Positions 26,912-35,722 of a stretch of DNA of 64,000 nt are shown here, piece after piece. The DNA lies in assembly GCF_023111095.1 (NCBI RefSeq), contig NZ_JALGYW010000007.1, positions 1 through 64,000 of the forward strand, given 5' to 3'. The notes under the pieces are model-generated. The model did no database searches, was not told the origin of the DNA, and saw nothing but the letters and a program-made list of their open reading frames with translations. The first letter of the stretch is position 1. Every line of letters begins with the position of its first letter. Source of the DNA: Maribellus sp. YY47. Its GTDB lineage: Bacteria > Bacteroidota > Bacteroidia > Bacteroidales > Prolixibacteraceae. Made by a program: the position numbers and the translations under genes.

Positions 26912-27412
26912 TTATTTCTCCTCCTTCTTTTTTTTCCATCCCGCCATCAGTGCATCCATTCCCAAAATTCTGGAAGTTGGGAAAAAGGCGAGTACAGCCA
27001 GTGCAAAAGCCTCGATCAGCGTTTTATTGACAATCAGGTTGTTCCCATCGGCCGGCAACGAGTATTCGATACCCACCAATGGCGGACAATTGAAGTAATA
27101 CACCACCAATAGCACAAATCCGGACAGTGCAGCAACTCTGAAAAACATCCCCAGAATAAGCCCCAGCCCGATGGCAATCAGCCCCCAGGTATTCAGGAAA
27201 TCAACCGCACTCAGGATCGACGGATCGCTGATCACCCATTTCGCAAATCCGGATAAAATCCACTGCGATTCTTTTAAAAATCCGATGGATGACCATTGTG
27301 GATTCAACAGTTTTGCAATCCCTTCGTACAACAGGTGCCATCCGATCAGAAATCGCAAGGCCATCAGAAAAAGCAGTTGCCAACGGGTATAAGTATTTTT
27401 CATGTTAAGCAT
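26912..27412 (-). CDS. DoxX-family inner-membrane protein
   Basis: A 166-residue protein with four predicted membrane helices, beginning M-A-L-R-F-L-I-G-W-H-L-L-Y-E-G-I-A-K-L and ending in a Lys-rich tail (K-K-K-K-E-E-K). The pattern is that of DoxX/DoxD-like proteins, which in some systems pass electrons from a substrate oxidoreductase to quinone. A second ATG three codons in (27403) is also possible. It lies between two Tat-signal oxidoreductases, with 1 bp and 21 bp spacings, which suggests that it works with them. Confidence 0.88.
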   Translation of the reverse strand: MLNMKNTYTRWQLLFLMALRFLIGWHLLYEGIAKLLNPQWSSIGFLKESQWILSGFAKWVISDPSILSAVDFLNTWGLIAIGLGLILGMFFRVAALSGFVLLVVYYFNCPPLVGIEYSLPADGNNLIVNKTLIEAFALAVLAFFPTSRILGMDALMAGWKKKKEEK

Positions 27413-27433
27413 CGAAAAAGTAAATCAAGGGTA

Positions 27434-28777
27434 CTACAATTTCATTTCCCAGCCTTTTTCATACTCACGTGTCCACAGTTTGCTGGCTTCCTTGTCTTTT
27501 ATGATATGTCCGTTAGTCGGATCAATGTCCAAAGAACGGCCTACACGCTGAGCAATATTTCCCAACTGCACCAGGAGAGTACTTTTGTGTCCTGAATCAA
27601 TATCCGATCTAAGTTTTTCTCCTTTTAAAATGCCGTTAAAAAAGTTTTGAATGTGCAAAGCATCCAACTGCTGAGCAGGGCTGGCGGCATTACGCGGATC
27701 AATTTTAGCTTTGTCTTCTACTTTTTTAAGTTCTTTCCCGGCATTGTCGAAAAGGGTGTATCCGTTTCCTCCGGTAATCAGTAAAGAACCTTTATCGCCG
27801 TAAAACATGGCACCAACCGACGAACCTTCAATAGGGCTGCCGTTGCAGCTGCGCCCCTCCCAGGTCATGGTAAAGCCTTCTTCAAAATCCATACTGATTA
27901 CTTGTGTATCGGGCGTTTCCCAGTCGTCCTGATAATGGTATCTTCCTCCGTTTGAGCTTACACGAACGGGGTAATTCACTTCCATTCCCCAGCGCAGCAA
28001 GTCGACCATGTGTGTTCCGTTATTTAATGCTTCTCCGGTACCCCAGCGCCAGAACCAGTGCCAGTTATAATGTACAAAATTATCTTTAAACGCTGTACGC
28101 GGAGCCGGTCCTTGCCACAGCTCCCAGTTCAACCAGTCAGGAACAGCTACATTTTGTCCAACTCCAATTGATGCACGGGTATTGGTATACCAGCTTTTCC
28201 CAAAATAGGGTTTCCCGATGGATCCAGCTTTAATTTCCTCGATTCCTTTAATCACGTTAGGCCACGAACGACGCTGATTTCCCATCTGCAAAACCCTGCC
28301 GTAACGAGCAGCAGCTTCCACCAGCATTTCTCCCTCTGCAGGACTGTGACTACAGGGTTTCTCCAGGTAAACCTCTTTGCCGGCTTTCATGGCGAGCAAA
28401 GCTGCCGGTGCATGCCAGTGGTCGGGTGTTGCAATAACCATCGCATCAAGGTCTTTATCCTCTAATGCTTTCCTGAAATCGCCATAGATTTTAGGACGAC
28501 TCGCTGATACTGCTGAAACCTCTCCAACACAGCGTTCTGCAGCTCTGCTGTCGACATCCGAAACCGAGATTAAATTACAATTTTCCTGCATTGCAAAGTT
28601 TTTTGCCAATGCCAATCCCCTGGAGTTAACTCCAATTGAGCCCACATTAATCCTATCGTTGGCTCCTAAAATGTTCCGGTAGCTTTTTGCAGCCATTCCT
28701 GGCAAAATTCCGCCAAATGATAAAGCTGCAGTTCCAAGTGCTGCTGTTTTTATAAAGGTTCTTCTATTGTTTTCCAT
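27434..28777 (-). CDS. Tat-exported Gfo/Idh/MocA-family oxidoreductase
   Basis: A 447-residue enzyme with a clear twin-arginine signal (N-R-R-T-F-I-K followed by A-A-L-G-T-A-A-L). The dinucleotide-binding start is I-N-V-G-S-I-G-V-N-S-R-G. The catalytic Lys-Pro pair lies in V-Y-L-E-K-P-C-S-H, and an active-site-like N-N-G-T-H-M-V-D-L-L-R-W follows. It belongs to the exported glucose-fructose-oxidoreductase-like group, where NAD(P) is bound tightly and recycled. A GH109-type NAD-dependent hydrolase was considered, but the expected His-Gly-rich catalytic segment is not apparent. It is the third gene of the operon. Confidence 0.9.
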   Translation of the reverse strand: MENNRRTFIKTAALGTAALSFGGILPGMAAKSYRNILGANDRINVGSIGVNSRGLALAKNFAMQENCNLISVSDVDSRAAERCVGEVSAVSASRPKIYGDFRKALEDKDLDAMVIATPDHWHAPAALLAMKAGKEVYLEKPCSHSPAEGEMLVEAAARYGRVLQMGNQRRSWPNVIKGIEEIKAGSIGKPYFGKSWYTNTRASIGVGQNVAVPDWLNWELWQGPAPRTAFKDNFVHYNWHWFWRWGTGEALNNGTHMVDLLRWGMEVNYPVRVSSNGGRYHYQDDWETPDTQVISMDFEEGFTMTWEGRSCNGSPIEGSSVGAMFYGDKGSLLITGGNGYTLFDNAGKELKKVEDKAKIDPRNAASPAQQLDALHIQNFFNGILKGEKLRSDIDSGHKSTLLVQLGNIAQRVGRSLDIDPTNGHIIKDKEASKLWTREYEKGWEMKL

Positions 28778-28794
28778 AATTTTTCGTTTGATTG

Positions 28795-29820
28795 TTATAA
28801 TTTGATTTTCTTTTTGCTCTCTTTCTCTGCCTTTTTCATCACATCGGCAATTGAAACCGGGACTCCCCCTTTTTTCTTACTTAGATCGGCAGCTTCCATG
28901 AAGGCCAATATTTCCAGCGTTTCTTCTTTTATTACCGGCACTTCTCCTGTTTCAAAAAAATGTACAATTTTATCCAGCAAAGGAGTATATCCGTTGTAAG
29001 AACCTAATGAAAGAATGCCTTTCTCTCCGTAAACAACACCACCGTATCCATCTTTTCCGCTACGAATTCCGCGAAACGAGCCAATTCTTCCGCCAGCCCA
29101 GGTTCCCACTGTCACATCAGTATCCGGCGTGTTAATACGCACTACCGTTTCACAACCGGTTCCCATTGCGGTAAACAAAGTTTCTACCCCGTGAATTCCG
29201 TACCAAAAGAAATCGGGATGTGTAGCTTCCAGTTTACAGGGGCTGTATGTTTCGGCGCCTAGCACTTTACCGATACTTCCGCTGGCAACTTCATCCATCT
29301 TAACAATGTAACGAAGCGACGAAGCCGAAAAAACAGGAAGATTATAGTGTTCTGCTGCGCTAAAAATTGCCATTGCATCGCTTAACGATGCGGCCATCGG
29401 TTTATCAATAAACATGCGTTTCCCGGCAGCCAGTACCGGCAACGCCTGCTCCAGGTGACGGCGACCATCGTTTGTTTCCAACAGCACCACGTCCACTTTG
29501 GTAAGTAATTCTTCAACAGAACCTACGATCTCCACATCAAGTTGCTTCATTTGCTGAGTATAGCCTTCAATCCGGTCGACTGCCGACTTAATATCCAAAC
29601 TTCCCTGCGGATAAGCCGCCACCACTTTATAATTCAGAAAAGTATCTCCGGCCGATGGGTCATTCATCGCCTTTGTAAAAGCAATACTGTGTGAGGTATC
29701 CAGGCCAATAATTCCTACCCGTTTCCCTTTCAACACCGGCTGCGCGATGCTAAAACTGCTCAAAAAGGCCATTACTATCAGCAATACGCCTACTTTCATC
29801 GAAATCAATCTTTTAGTCAT
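28795..29820 (-). CDS. Exported Gfo/Idh/MocA-like oxidoreductase (short form)
   Basis: A 341-residue protein with a Sec-type signal (V-L-L-I-V-M-A-F-L-S-S-F-S-I-A-Q). The domain start is R-V-G-I-I-G-L-D-T-S-H, where the usual second and third Gly of the nucleotide loop are replaced by D-T-S-H. This 'DTSH' variant recurs in a distinct Gfo/Idh/MocA branch. The conserved Lys-Pro pair is present (M-F-I-D-K-P-M-A). Because the loop is altered and the protein is exported unfolded by Sec, NAD(P) use is uncertain. It is the second gene of the operon, 17 bp upstream of the Tat-type paralogue. Confidence 0.82.
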   Translation of the reverse strand: MTKRLISMKVGVLLIVMAFLSSFSIAQPVLKGKRVGIIGLDTSHSIAFTKAMNDPSAGDTFLNYKVVAAYPQGSLDIKSAVDRIEGYTQQMKQLDVEIVGSVEELLTKVDVVLLETNDGRRHLEQALPVLAAGKRMFIDKPMAASLSDAMAIFSAAEHYNLPVFSASSLRYIVKMDEVASGSIGKVLGAETYSPCKLEATHPDFFWYGIHGVETLFTAMGTGCETVVRINTPDTDVTVGTWAGGRIGSFRGIRSGKDGYGGVVYGEKGILSLGSYNGYTPLLDKIVHFFETGEVPVIKEETLEILAFMEAADLSKKKGGVPVSIADVMKKAEKESKKKIKL

Positions 29821-29844
29821 AATATCTTTTTTATGGTTTTATAT

Positions 29845-31071
29845 TTATTGTCCTTCCAGTTTGTTCTTGCGCTTCAAAAAATAGCTAAAAAACGCATATA
29901 TCTGCTTATTCGATTCTTTATTCGGAGCATGTTCCGGCCGGTTGGTCATGCCCACTCTCCCGTTATATCCGAGTAATGCATTCACTTTCACGGCATGATT
30001 TAATGCCACCCAGCGTTCGGGCGGGTCTTCCGAACCTCCCGATACCAGGAAGGGTCGCGGAGCCATCAAAGCGTGCAGTTCCGTCAGATTATATCCCTCC
30101 GTTCTAAGTTTCGGATAAAGTCCCCTGGCCGGATTATCTTCCGTAATCATTCCCCTTTTTCTCCACGGTTTGGGATGATAACCCAGATACCAGGGCTCCC
30201 AGTAATTTACAGACTCACGCGATTCTTCGAAAACAATCCCGGGATCGGACCAAACGGCACAGGCAAACTTCTCGTACAAACACGATGCAAACATGGCCCA
30301 CTTTCCGCCAAACGAATGTCCCACAATTCCAATCCGGGTAGAATCAACGCCTTCAACCCGGGCTAACACATTCCAGGCATTGGCTGCGGCATAGCCCAAC
30401 ATCGACAACGGCTGAACCTGTGCATTCTCAATTGAAGGATAATACAGCGAAAAGTTATTGGCTTTTGATGCCTCGCGCGTTCCCAACGACAAGGTAACAA
30501 AACCGCGCTGCGTAAGTTGATTGGCAAAATCGCGGTAAGGCTTCGCTCCTTCGGCTCCGATAGCCGTCTCGGGCTCATAATAAACCGTAATTACCGCAGG
30601 CTTTAGCCCTTCGCCATCCGGCACCAGCAGATAGGCATCTGTTTTCTCGTTGGGTGTCCAGTAAAAACGAATGTGATGTTGCGTGAAATTTTCGCGCCGA
30701 GTTGTCTCCAAATACTCTGGTTCCTGATTTTTAATGATCGCCGGCCACTCTCCCATCATCCCATGCCAGCGAGTAAGTATTTCGTTTCTGCGGTTGCTCC
30801 AGTCAGTAGTTGTTTTTACCGGAGTACCATCATAAAATTCAAGAGGAGAACGCAATTCACCATACGCCTCTGCATATTTTTCAGGAGGGCAAAAAACCGA
30901 ATCCGGAAGCCGAGGTGCAGTATCTTGTTCTGTGATCTTAATCTCACCGGCGCGAAAGAATGATCCTGCCAGATTCTGACCGGCTTTTCCGGCAATACCG
31001 GCACCGCGAAAAAGAAGGAAAGCAAACGCTACTCCGATCGGTATAAGCACAATTATCATGAATCTTTTCAT
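29845..31071 (-). CDS. Exported alpha/beta hydrolase (acetyl xylan esterase / dienelactone hydrolase type)
   Basis: A 408-residue protein with an N-terminal hydrophobic signal or anchor (M-I-I-V-L-I-P-I-G-V-A-F-A-F-L-L). The nucleophile elbow is G-H-S-F-G-G, a candidate acid region is V-S-G-G-S-E-D-P-P-E-R-W, and the catalytic His is probably in R-P-E-H-A-P-N. This order fits carbohydrate esterases related to AXE1 and glucuronoyl esterases, although the CE15 elbow sequence is not matched. It would remove acyl groups from an incoming oligosaccharide. It is the first gene of the operon, directly behind the LacI operators. Confidence 0.8.
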   Translation of the reverse strand: MKRFMIIVLIPIGVAFAFLLFRGAGIAGKAGQNLAGSFFRAGEIKITEQDTAPRLPDSVFCPPEKYAEAYGELRSPLEFYDGTPVKTTTDWSNRRNEILTRWHGMMGEWPAIIKNQEPEYLETTRRENFTQHHIRFYWTPNEKTDAYLLVPDGEGLKPAVITVYYEPETAIGAEGAKPYRDFANQLTQRGFVTLSLGTREASKANNFSLYYPSIENAQVQPLSMLGYAAANAWNVLARVEGVDSTRIGIVGHSFGGKWAMFASCLYEKFACAVWSDPGIVFEESRESVNYWEPWYLGYHPKPWRKRGMITEDNPARGLYPKLRTEGYNLTELHALMAPRPFLVSGGSEDPPERWVALNHAVKVNALLGYNGRVGMTNRPEHAPNKESNKQIYAFFSYFLKRKNKLEGQ

Positions 31072-31114
31072 AGCACAGAAAATTACAGCGCTCTGGCACT
31101 CTTCTAATAATCAA

Positions 31115-31122
31115 CAAAAATA
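31115..31122 (-). promoter_or_regulatory. -7 box (TATTTTTG) of the eight-gene operon
   Basis: Perfect TAnnTTTG on the minus strand, about 40 bases ahead of the hydrolase start. A TTTG -33 element lies 19 bp upstream at 31142-31145, and it is one half of the proximal LacI operator. Confidence 0.8.
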
Positions 31123-31141
31123 AAAAACAAAACGAACTACG

Positions 31142-31151
31142 CAAACGTTTG
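31142..31151. promoter_or_regulatory. Proximal LacI-type operator (CAAACGTTTG)
   Basis: A perfect 10-bp palindrome with the central CG typical of LacI/PurR-family sites. Its minus-strand TTTG half coincides with the predicted -33 element of the operon promoter, so binding of the regulator would directly block RNA polymerase. Confidence 0.85.
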
Positions 31152-31217
31152 TCTTCCAAATATGTTTCTATTAAAGTTTTTTATAGAGCCCCTTAAAAAA
31201 TTGAGAATTACTAACAG

Positions 31218-31229
31218 ACAAACGTTTGT
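31218..31229. promoter_or_regulatory. Distal LacI-type operator (ACAAACGTTTGT)
   Basis: A perfect 12-bp palindrome containing the same CAAACGTTTG core as the proximal site. The centres are 77 bp apart, about 7.3 helical turns, which would allow looping by a regulator that can bridge two sites. It lies 44 bp past the lacI-type gene's stop codon. Confidence 0.85.
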
Positions 31230-31272
31230 TTCCAGCTATCAAAAAAAATGTCCCAAAAATCAAGTTCCGGTT

Positions 31273-32313
31273 TCAATCTGCGGTAAGCTTCTGTTTTAAG
31301 GTCGACTCCCTCACCACCAAATCGTTTCGAATAATAATGGTTTCCGATGCAATATCCTCCTGAGGTTGTTCAATCTGACGAATCACCATTCGGGCAGCTG
31401 CCTGCCCCATTTCAAACGCATGGTCGTCGATAGTTGTGAGTGCCGGCTCTACAATCAACGACACGGGTGTATTACTAAAACCAACCACTGCCATATCATC
31501 TGGGACTTTGCATCCAGTTCTTTTGACTTCCTGAATAACACTGATGGCACTGGTATCGTTTGAACAAAAAACTCCGTCGGGACGAGATGGCATCTCCAGG
31601 AACCTTCGGGCGGCTAAGGCTCCTTCCTTGCCACTCAAGTCTTCGGTATAGTAAATCAATTCATCTTCCTGCGCAAGGTTGTTCCTTCGCAAAGCCTCCT
31701 GATAACCCCGCAGGCGATCTCTGAAAATAGCGATTTGCTGGTTTCCGGCCACATGCGCAATTCGCTTGCATCCGATCGAAATCAGGTGCTCGGTTGCTTT
31801 CATCGCTGCTCCAAAATCATCAATAACCACTTTGTGGGTTTCAAGCTCGTAACATACCCTGTCGAAAAATACCAACGGAACATTATTGTTTTTAAACGCA
31901 AGCAAATGATCGTAGTTATTGGTTTCCATCGCCAAACAGGCAATTACTCCATCGGCCTGGCTACTCATTAACATGCGTGCATTCTCTTTTTCTCTTTCGT
32001 AGGAATTGTTGGATTGGAAAATAACAACATAATACCCGGCTTTACTCGCCACTTCTTCAATACCACTAATGGCCGACGACTGAAAATGCCGGTCAATCCG
32101 GGGAATAATTACACCGATCAGGTTGGTTTTGTTTCTTCGGAGATTGGCAGCAAGTGAATTCGGGTAATATCCCAATTTTTCTGCGAGTTTATGCACCTCC
32201 TGGGTCATCTTCTTTCCGATACTGGGATGATTTTGCAGAGCCCTTGAAATGGTAGACGGAGAAACCTTAAGCCTTTCTGCCATCTCCTTAATTGTTACTT
32301 TTGACCTCTTCAT
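31273..32313 (-). CDS. LacI-family transcriptional regulator
   Basis: A 346-residue repressor or activator. The N-terminal helix-turn-helix V-T-I-K-E-M-A-E-R-L-K-V-S-P-S-T-I-S-R-A-L and hinge (L-A-A-N-L-R-R-N-K-T) are canonical LacI features. Residues from about 60 to the end form the periplasmic-binding-protein-like effector domain (N-L-I-G-V-I-I-P-R-I...; D-G-V-F-C-S-N-D-T-S-A). It is upstream of, and on the same strand as, the sugar operon. The two CAAACGTTTG palindromes between them are the likely binding sites. The inducer is presumably the sugar or sugar phosphate handled by that operon. Confidence 0.94.
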   Translation of the reverse strand: MKRSKVTIKEMAERLKVSPSTISRALQNHPSIGKKMTQEVHKLAEKLGYYPNSLAANLRRNKTNLIGVIIPRIDRHFQSSAISGIEEVASKAGYYVVIFQSNNSYEREKENARMLMSSQADGVIACLAMETNNYDHLLAFKNNNVPLVFFDRVCYELETHKVVIDDFGAAMKATEHLISIGCKRIAHVAGNQQIAIFRDRLRGYQEALRRNNLAQEDELIYYTEDLSGKEGALAARRFLEMPSRPDGVFCSNDTSAISVIQEVKRTGCKVPDDMAVVGFSNTPVSLIVEPALTTIDDHAFEMGQAAARMVIRQIEQPQEDIASETIIIRNDLVVRESTLKQKLTAD

Positions 32314-32507
32314 AGCCTGACGTAAAATTTTTTAGCTATCCGCAAATTAAAGCAAAAGCTCACACTTATTGACTACATCTGCTCAACATAAAGTTACTAT
32401 AAAACGTCAAACATCAAAAACAACGACATATGCACTTCATAATAAACCGATGATTTTCTATGCATTACCTCACACTGCATCCGGCAATGACAGCTGCCAA
32501 AGACCAT

Positions 32508-32543
32508 AAAAAAAGCTCCACAATTTCTTGTGAAGCTTTTTTT
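32508..32543 (-). terminator. Terminator of the tRNA Gly-Leu-Gly unit
   Basis: A-rich left arm with GCTCCACAA, a TTTC loop and TTGTGAAGC followed by T residues; one mismatch in the stem. On the minus strand it directly follows the last tRNA-Gly, leaving a run of seven T residues. Confidence 0.85.
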
Positions 32544-32545
32544 CG

Positions 32546-32618
<73 letters not shown>

Positions 32619-32621
32619 ATT

Positions 32622-32708
32622 TGGTACCCGGAGGGGGACTTGAACCCCCACGATCATAATGATCATTGGATTTTAAGTCCAACGTGTCTACCATTCCACC
32701 ATCCGGGC
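32622..32708 (-). tRNA. tRNA-Leu (UAA)
   Basis: 87 nt including an encoded CCA. Class II tRNA with a long variable arm (TGATCATTATGATCGT), acceptor GCCCGGA / TCCGGGT (first pair G-U), and anticodon TAA. It is 3 bp from the downstream tRNA-Gly, so one transcript is processed. Confidence 0.97.
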
Positions 32709-32738
32709 ATCCTTATGATCTTGAACGAACGGGCAGGT

Positions 32739-32766
32739 GACGTCCCAATCCTCTTTTCGGATTAGG
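32739..32766 (-). other. Hairpin in the spacer between tRNA-Gly and tRNA-Leu
   Basis: On the minus strand, CCCTAATCC and GGATTGGGA pair around GAAAAGA (8 pairs with a U-G). It resembles an orphan stem-loop in the 86-bp spacer and may be a processing signal or the relic of a lost tRNA. No full cloverleaf is present. Confidence 0.35.
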
Positions 32767-32794
32767 GATAGACATTTCCTTCCCTTCTGTTATG

Positions 32795-32867
<73 letters not shown>

Positions 32868-32898
32868 ATGTATTAAAGAACGTTTTTAAAAAGCGTTG

Positions 32899-32929
32899 CA
32901 AATATATTGCTATTTTTTAATCTCGCAAA
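32899..32929 (-). promoter_or_regulatory. Promoter of the tRNA Gly-Leu-Gly unit
   Basis: The -7 box TATATTTG (32899-32906) and -33 TTTG (32926-32929) on the minus strand are separated by 19 bp, an ideal Bacteroidota promoter. Confidence 0.85.
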
Positions 32930-32945
32930 ATATAAATGCACAGCT

Positions 32946-35564
32946 TTATTTGATTCCGGTTAATTTCTTTATTTCATTCAGTTTATTCAAGGCTTCGAGT
33001 GGCGTCAGATTATTTACATCCAACCCTGCTATCTCGTCTCTAACCTGCTTTAATACAGGATCGTCGAGCTGAAAAAAGCTCAACTGAAGTCCTTCTCTTT
33101 TTTCACCGATCTCTTCCAAAGGTTTCGCCAAATTTTCTTTTTCTTTTCCGCCTTCCAGCTTCGTTAATATCTGTTCGGCCCGTTTTATTACCGATTTTGG
33201 CATCCCTGCCATGGCGGCCACATGAATACCAAAACTGTGATTACTGCCTCCGCGAACCAGTTTCCGGAGAAAAATCACCTTATTCGCTACCTCTTTAATC
33301 GAAACATTGTAGTTCTTCACCCGCGGAAAAGCGCCCTCCATTTCGTTTAACTCGTGATAGTGCGTGGCAAAAAGTGTTTTCGCTTTTGCATACGAATGTT
33401 CGTGCAGATGCTCGACAATCGACCACGCGATGGAAATACCATCATAGGTAGAAGTTCCGCGCCCCAATTCGTCAAACAAAATCAGGCTACGGTTCGATAC
33501 GTTGTTCAGAATACTGGCGGCCTCATTCATTTCCACCATAAAGGTTGATTCGCCCAGCGAAATATTGTCTGACGCGCCCACCCGCGTAAATATTTTGTCG
33601 ACAAAACCGATTTTTGCCACTTCTGCCGGTACAAAACTTCCCATTTGTGCCAGTAAAACAATCAGGGCTGTTTGCCGCAGCAAAGCCGATTTACCCGCCA
33701 TGTTGGGCCCGGTAATAATAATAATCTGCTGATCGTCCTGATCGAGCTTTACATCGTTCGCAATGTATGACTCCCCTATCGGCAACTGATGTTCAATAAC
33801 CGGATGCCGGCCATTTCGAATATCGATATCGGTAGCTTCGTTCACCTCGGGACGGAAATATTTATATTGAACCGCACACGTGGCATACGACAACAAGCAA
33901 TCGATTCGGGCCAGGATATTCGAGTTTAGCTGAATAGCCGAAATGTATTCCGACAAAGCCATCACCAAATCGTTAAACAACCGGGTCTCGAGTACCTGTA
34001 TTTTTTCTTCCGCTCCCAGAATCTTTGATTCGTATTCCTTTAGTTCTTCGGTGATGTAACGTTCGGCATTCACCAGCGTTTGTTTACGGATCCACTCTGG
34101 CGGAACTTTATCCTTGTGCGTATTCCGTACTTCGATATAATAACCAAACACATTATTAAAGGCAACCTTCAGCGAAGTAATGCCGGTTCTTTCACCTTCG
34201 CGCTGCTGAATTTTCAGCAAGTAATCTTTCCCTGAATAAGCCAATAAACGCAAATCATCCAATTCTTCCGAGACACCATCAGCAATTACTTTTCCTTTAT
34301 TGATCGCCGTTGGCGGATCGCCAGCAATTTCTTTCTGAATCCGTTCCCGAATCAGGTTACAGGTATTCAACTGTTCGGCAAAGCGGTTTAATGCCGGATT
34401 ATCAACCACTGCACAGGCCTCTTTTATGGGACCAATAGCATTCAGCGCATTCATTACCTGAACCACTTCCCTCGGGTTAATCCGTCCGACAGCTACTTTT
34501 GAAATCAGCCGCTCCAAATCACCAATCTGCCGCAAATGTTCCTCCAGGTTTTCTTTTACATCCGGATTTTTCATAAACGTCTCTACCACTTCCAGACGCT
34601 CGGTGATTGGGCCAACGTCTTTTAATGGCAATGCCATCCAACGCCTGAGCAAACGGGCGCCCATGGGGGAAATGGTTTTATCGATCACCTCAATCAATGA
34701 TTTTCCTCCATCGTGAAGCGGAGAGAAAAGCTCCAGGTTTCGAATGGTAAAACGGTCGAGCCAAACGTAGTGTTCCTCCTCAATCCTACTCAAACCCGAG
34801 ATATGACTTAAATGCTGATGCTGGGTGAGGTCGAGATAATGCAACACCGCCCCTGCAGCAATTACCGCGAGCTGCAAAGTCTGCACACCAAATCCCTTTA
34901 GCGAGCTGGTTTCAAAATGACGGGTTAAGCGATCGTTGGCAGCATCCCTGGTATACACCCAATCTTCCATGTTGAAGGTGTAGTATTTCGATCCAAACAG
35001 CGTCTGAAAATCGTTTCCCCGTCCGCGTTGAAAAAGCACCTCTTTGGGCTGGAATGAAGTCAGCAGTTTATCGACGTATTCATGCGTCCCTTCGGCTGCC
35101 AAAAATTCACCGGTTGAAATATCGAGAAAAGCTACCCCTGCGCGTTTTTTATCAAAATGAACCGATGCCAGAAAGTTGTTTTCCCTGTTTTCGAGAATAT
35201 TGTCGTTTATGGAAACACCGGGTGTCACCAGTTCGGTGATCCCCCTTTTTACAATCTTTTTGGTAAGCTTGGGATCTTCGAGCTGCTCGCAAATGGCCAC
35301 CCGCTGCCCTGCCCGCACCAACTTCGGCAAGTAGGTGTCGAGTGCATGATATGGAAATCCGGCCAGTTCCACATAACTGGCAGCTCCGTTGGCCCTGCGT
35401 GTAAGTGTTATCCCCAGTATTTCGGAAGCCTTTATAGCGTCTTCGCCAAATGTCTCGTAGAAATCGCCTACCCGAAACAACAAAATTGCTTCCGGATGTT
35501 TCTCTTTGATGTCGTAATACTGTTTCATCAAAGGTGTTTCCACGTATTTTTTCTGTCCTGTCAA
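32946..35564 (-). CDS. mutS: DNA mismatch repair protein MutS
   Basis: About 872 residues with all MutS domains. The mismatch-recognition motif [13 protein letters not shown] (Phe-x-Glu wedge) is N-terminal, the connector and lever follow, and the ATPase carries Walker A G-P-N-M-A-G-K-S and [12 protein letters not shown]. It recognises base mismatches and recruits MutL. No ATG fits the N-terminus well: the frame opens at TTG 35636, and the first ATG (35528) would cut off the conserved K-Y-V-E-T-P-L lead. A -7 box at 35586-35593 implies transcription starting near 35582, so the TTG at 35564 is the best start. It is not in an operon. Confidence 0.94.
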   Translation of the reverse strand: MTGQKKYVETPLMKQYYDIKEKHPEAILLFRVGDFYETFGEDAIKASEILGITLTRRANGAASYVELAGFPYHALDTYLPKLVRAGQRVAICEQLEDPKLTKKIVKRGITELVTPGVSINDNILENRENNFLASVHFDKKRAGVAFLDISTGEFLAAEGTHEYVDKLLTSFQPKEVLFQRGRGNDFQTLFGSKYYTFNMEDWVYTRDAANDRLTRHFETSSLKGFGVQTLQLAVIAAGAVLHYLDLTQHQHLSHISGLSRIEEEHYVWLDRFTIRNLELFSPLHDGGKSLIEVIDKTISPMGARLLRRWMALPLKDVGPITERLEVVETFMKNPDVKENLEEHLRQIGDLERLISKVAVGRINPREVVQVMNALNAIGPIKEACAVVDNPALNRFAEQLNTCNLIRERIQKEIAGDPPTAINKGKVIADGVSEELDDLRLLAYSGKDYLLKIQQREGERTGITSLKVAFNNVFGYYIEVRNTHKDKVPPEWIRKQTLVNAERYITEELKEYESKILGAEEKIQVLETRLFNDLVMALSEYISAIQLNSNILARIDCLLSYATCAVQYKYFRPEVNEATDIDIRNGRHPVIEHQLPIGESYIANDVKLDQDDQQIIIITGPNMAGKSALLRQTALIVLLAQMGSFVPAEVAKIGFVDKIFTRVGASDNISLGESTFMVEMNEAASILNNVSNRSLILFDELGRGTSTYDGISIAWSIVEHLHEHSYAKAKTLFATHYHELNEMEGAFPRVKNYNVSIKEVANKVIFLRKLVRGGSNHSFGIHVAAMAGMPKSVIKRAEQILTKLEGGKEKENLAKPLEEIGEKREGLQLSFFQLDDPVLKQVRDEIAGLDVNNLTPLEALNKLNEIKKLTGIK

Positions 35565-35585
35565 ATCAATTTGTTTTAAGCGAAA

Positions 35586-35593
35586 CAAAGATA
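35586..35593 (-). promoter_or_regulatory. -7 promoter box (TATCTTTG) of mutS
   Basis: Perfect TAnnTTTG on the minus strand. It excludes the far upstream TTG at 35636 as a start and supports the TTG at 35564. Confidence 0.65.
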
Positions 35594-35671
35594 AAAGTTT
35601 AGCTACGGAAAGGAAATCCAGGGCCAGATTGTTCAAAGATTTTTTTCAACAATACGGCAGAATAAAGGAAC

Positions 35672-35700
35672 AAAAAAAGCAGAACACTTTTGCATTCTGC
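35672..35700 (-). terminator. Terminator after the DUF1761 gene
   Basis: On the minus strand GCAGAATG...TGTTCTGC forms a stem followed by seven T residues (A run at 35672-35678). It lies 23 bp past the DUF1761 stop. Confidence 0.75.
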
Positions 35701-35722
35701 CCACCAAACTCATGCCGGTCAA

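Noticed and set aside
27434-28777. GH109-type NAD-dependent glycosidase instead of an oxidoreductase
   Set aside because: Tat signal and fold would fit, but the His-Gly-rich catalytic segment expected of GH109 is not apparent.
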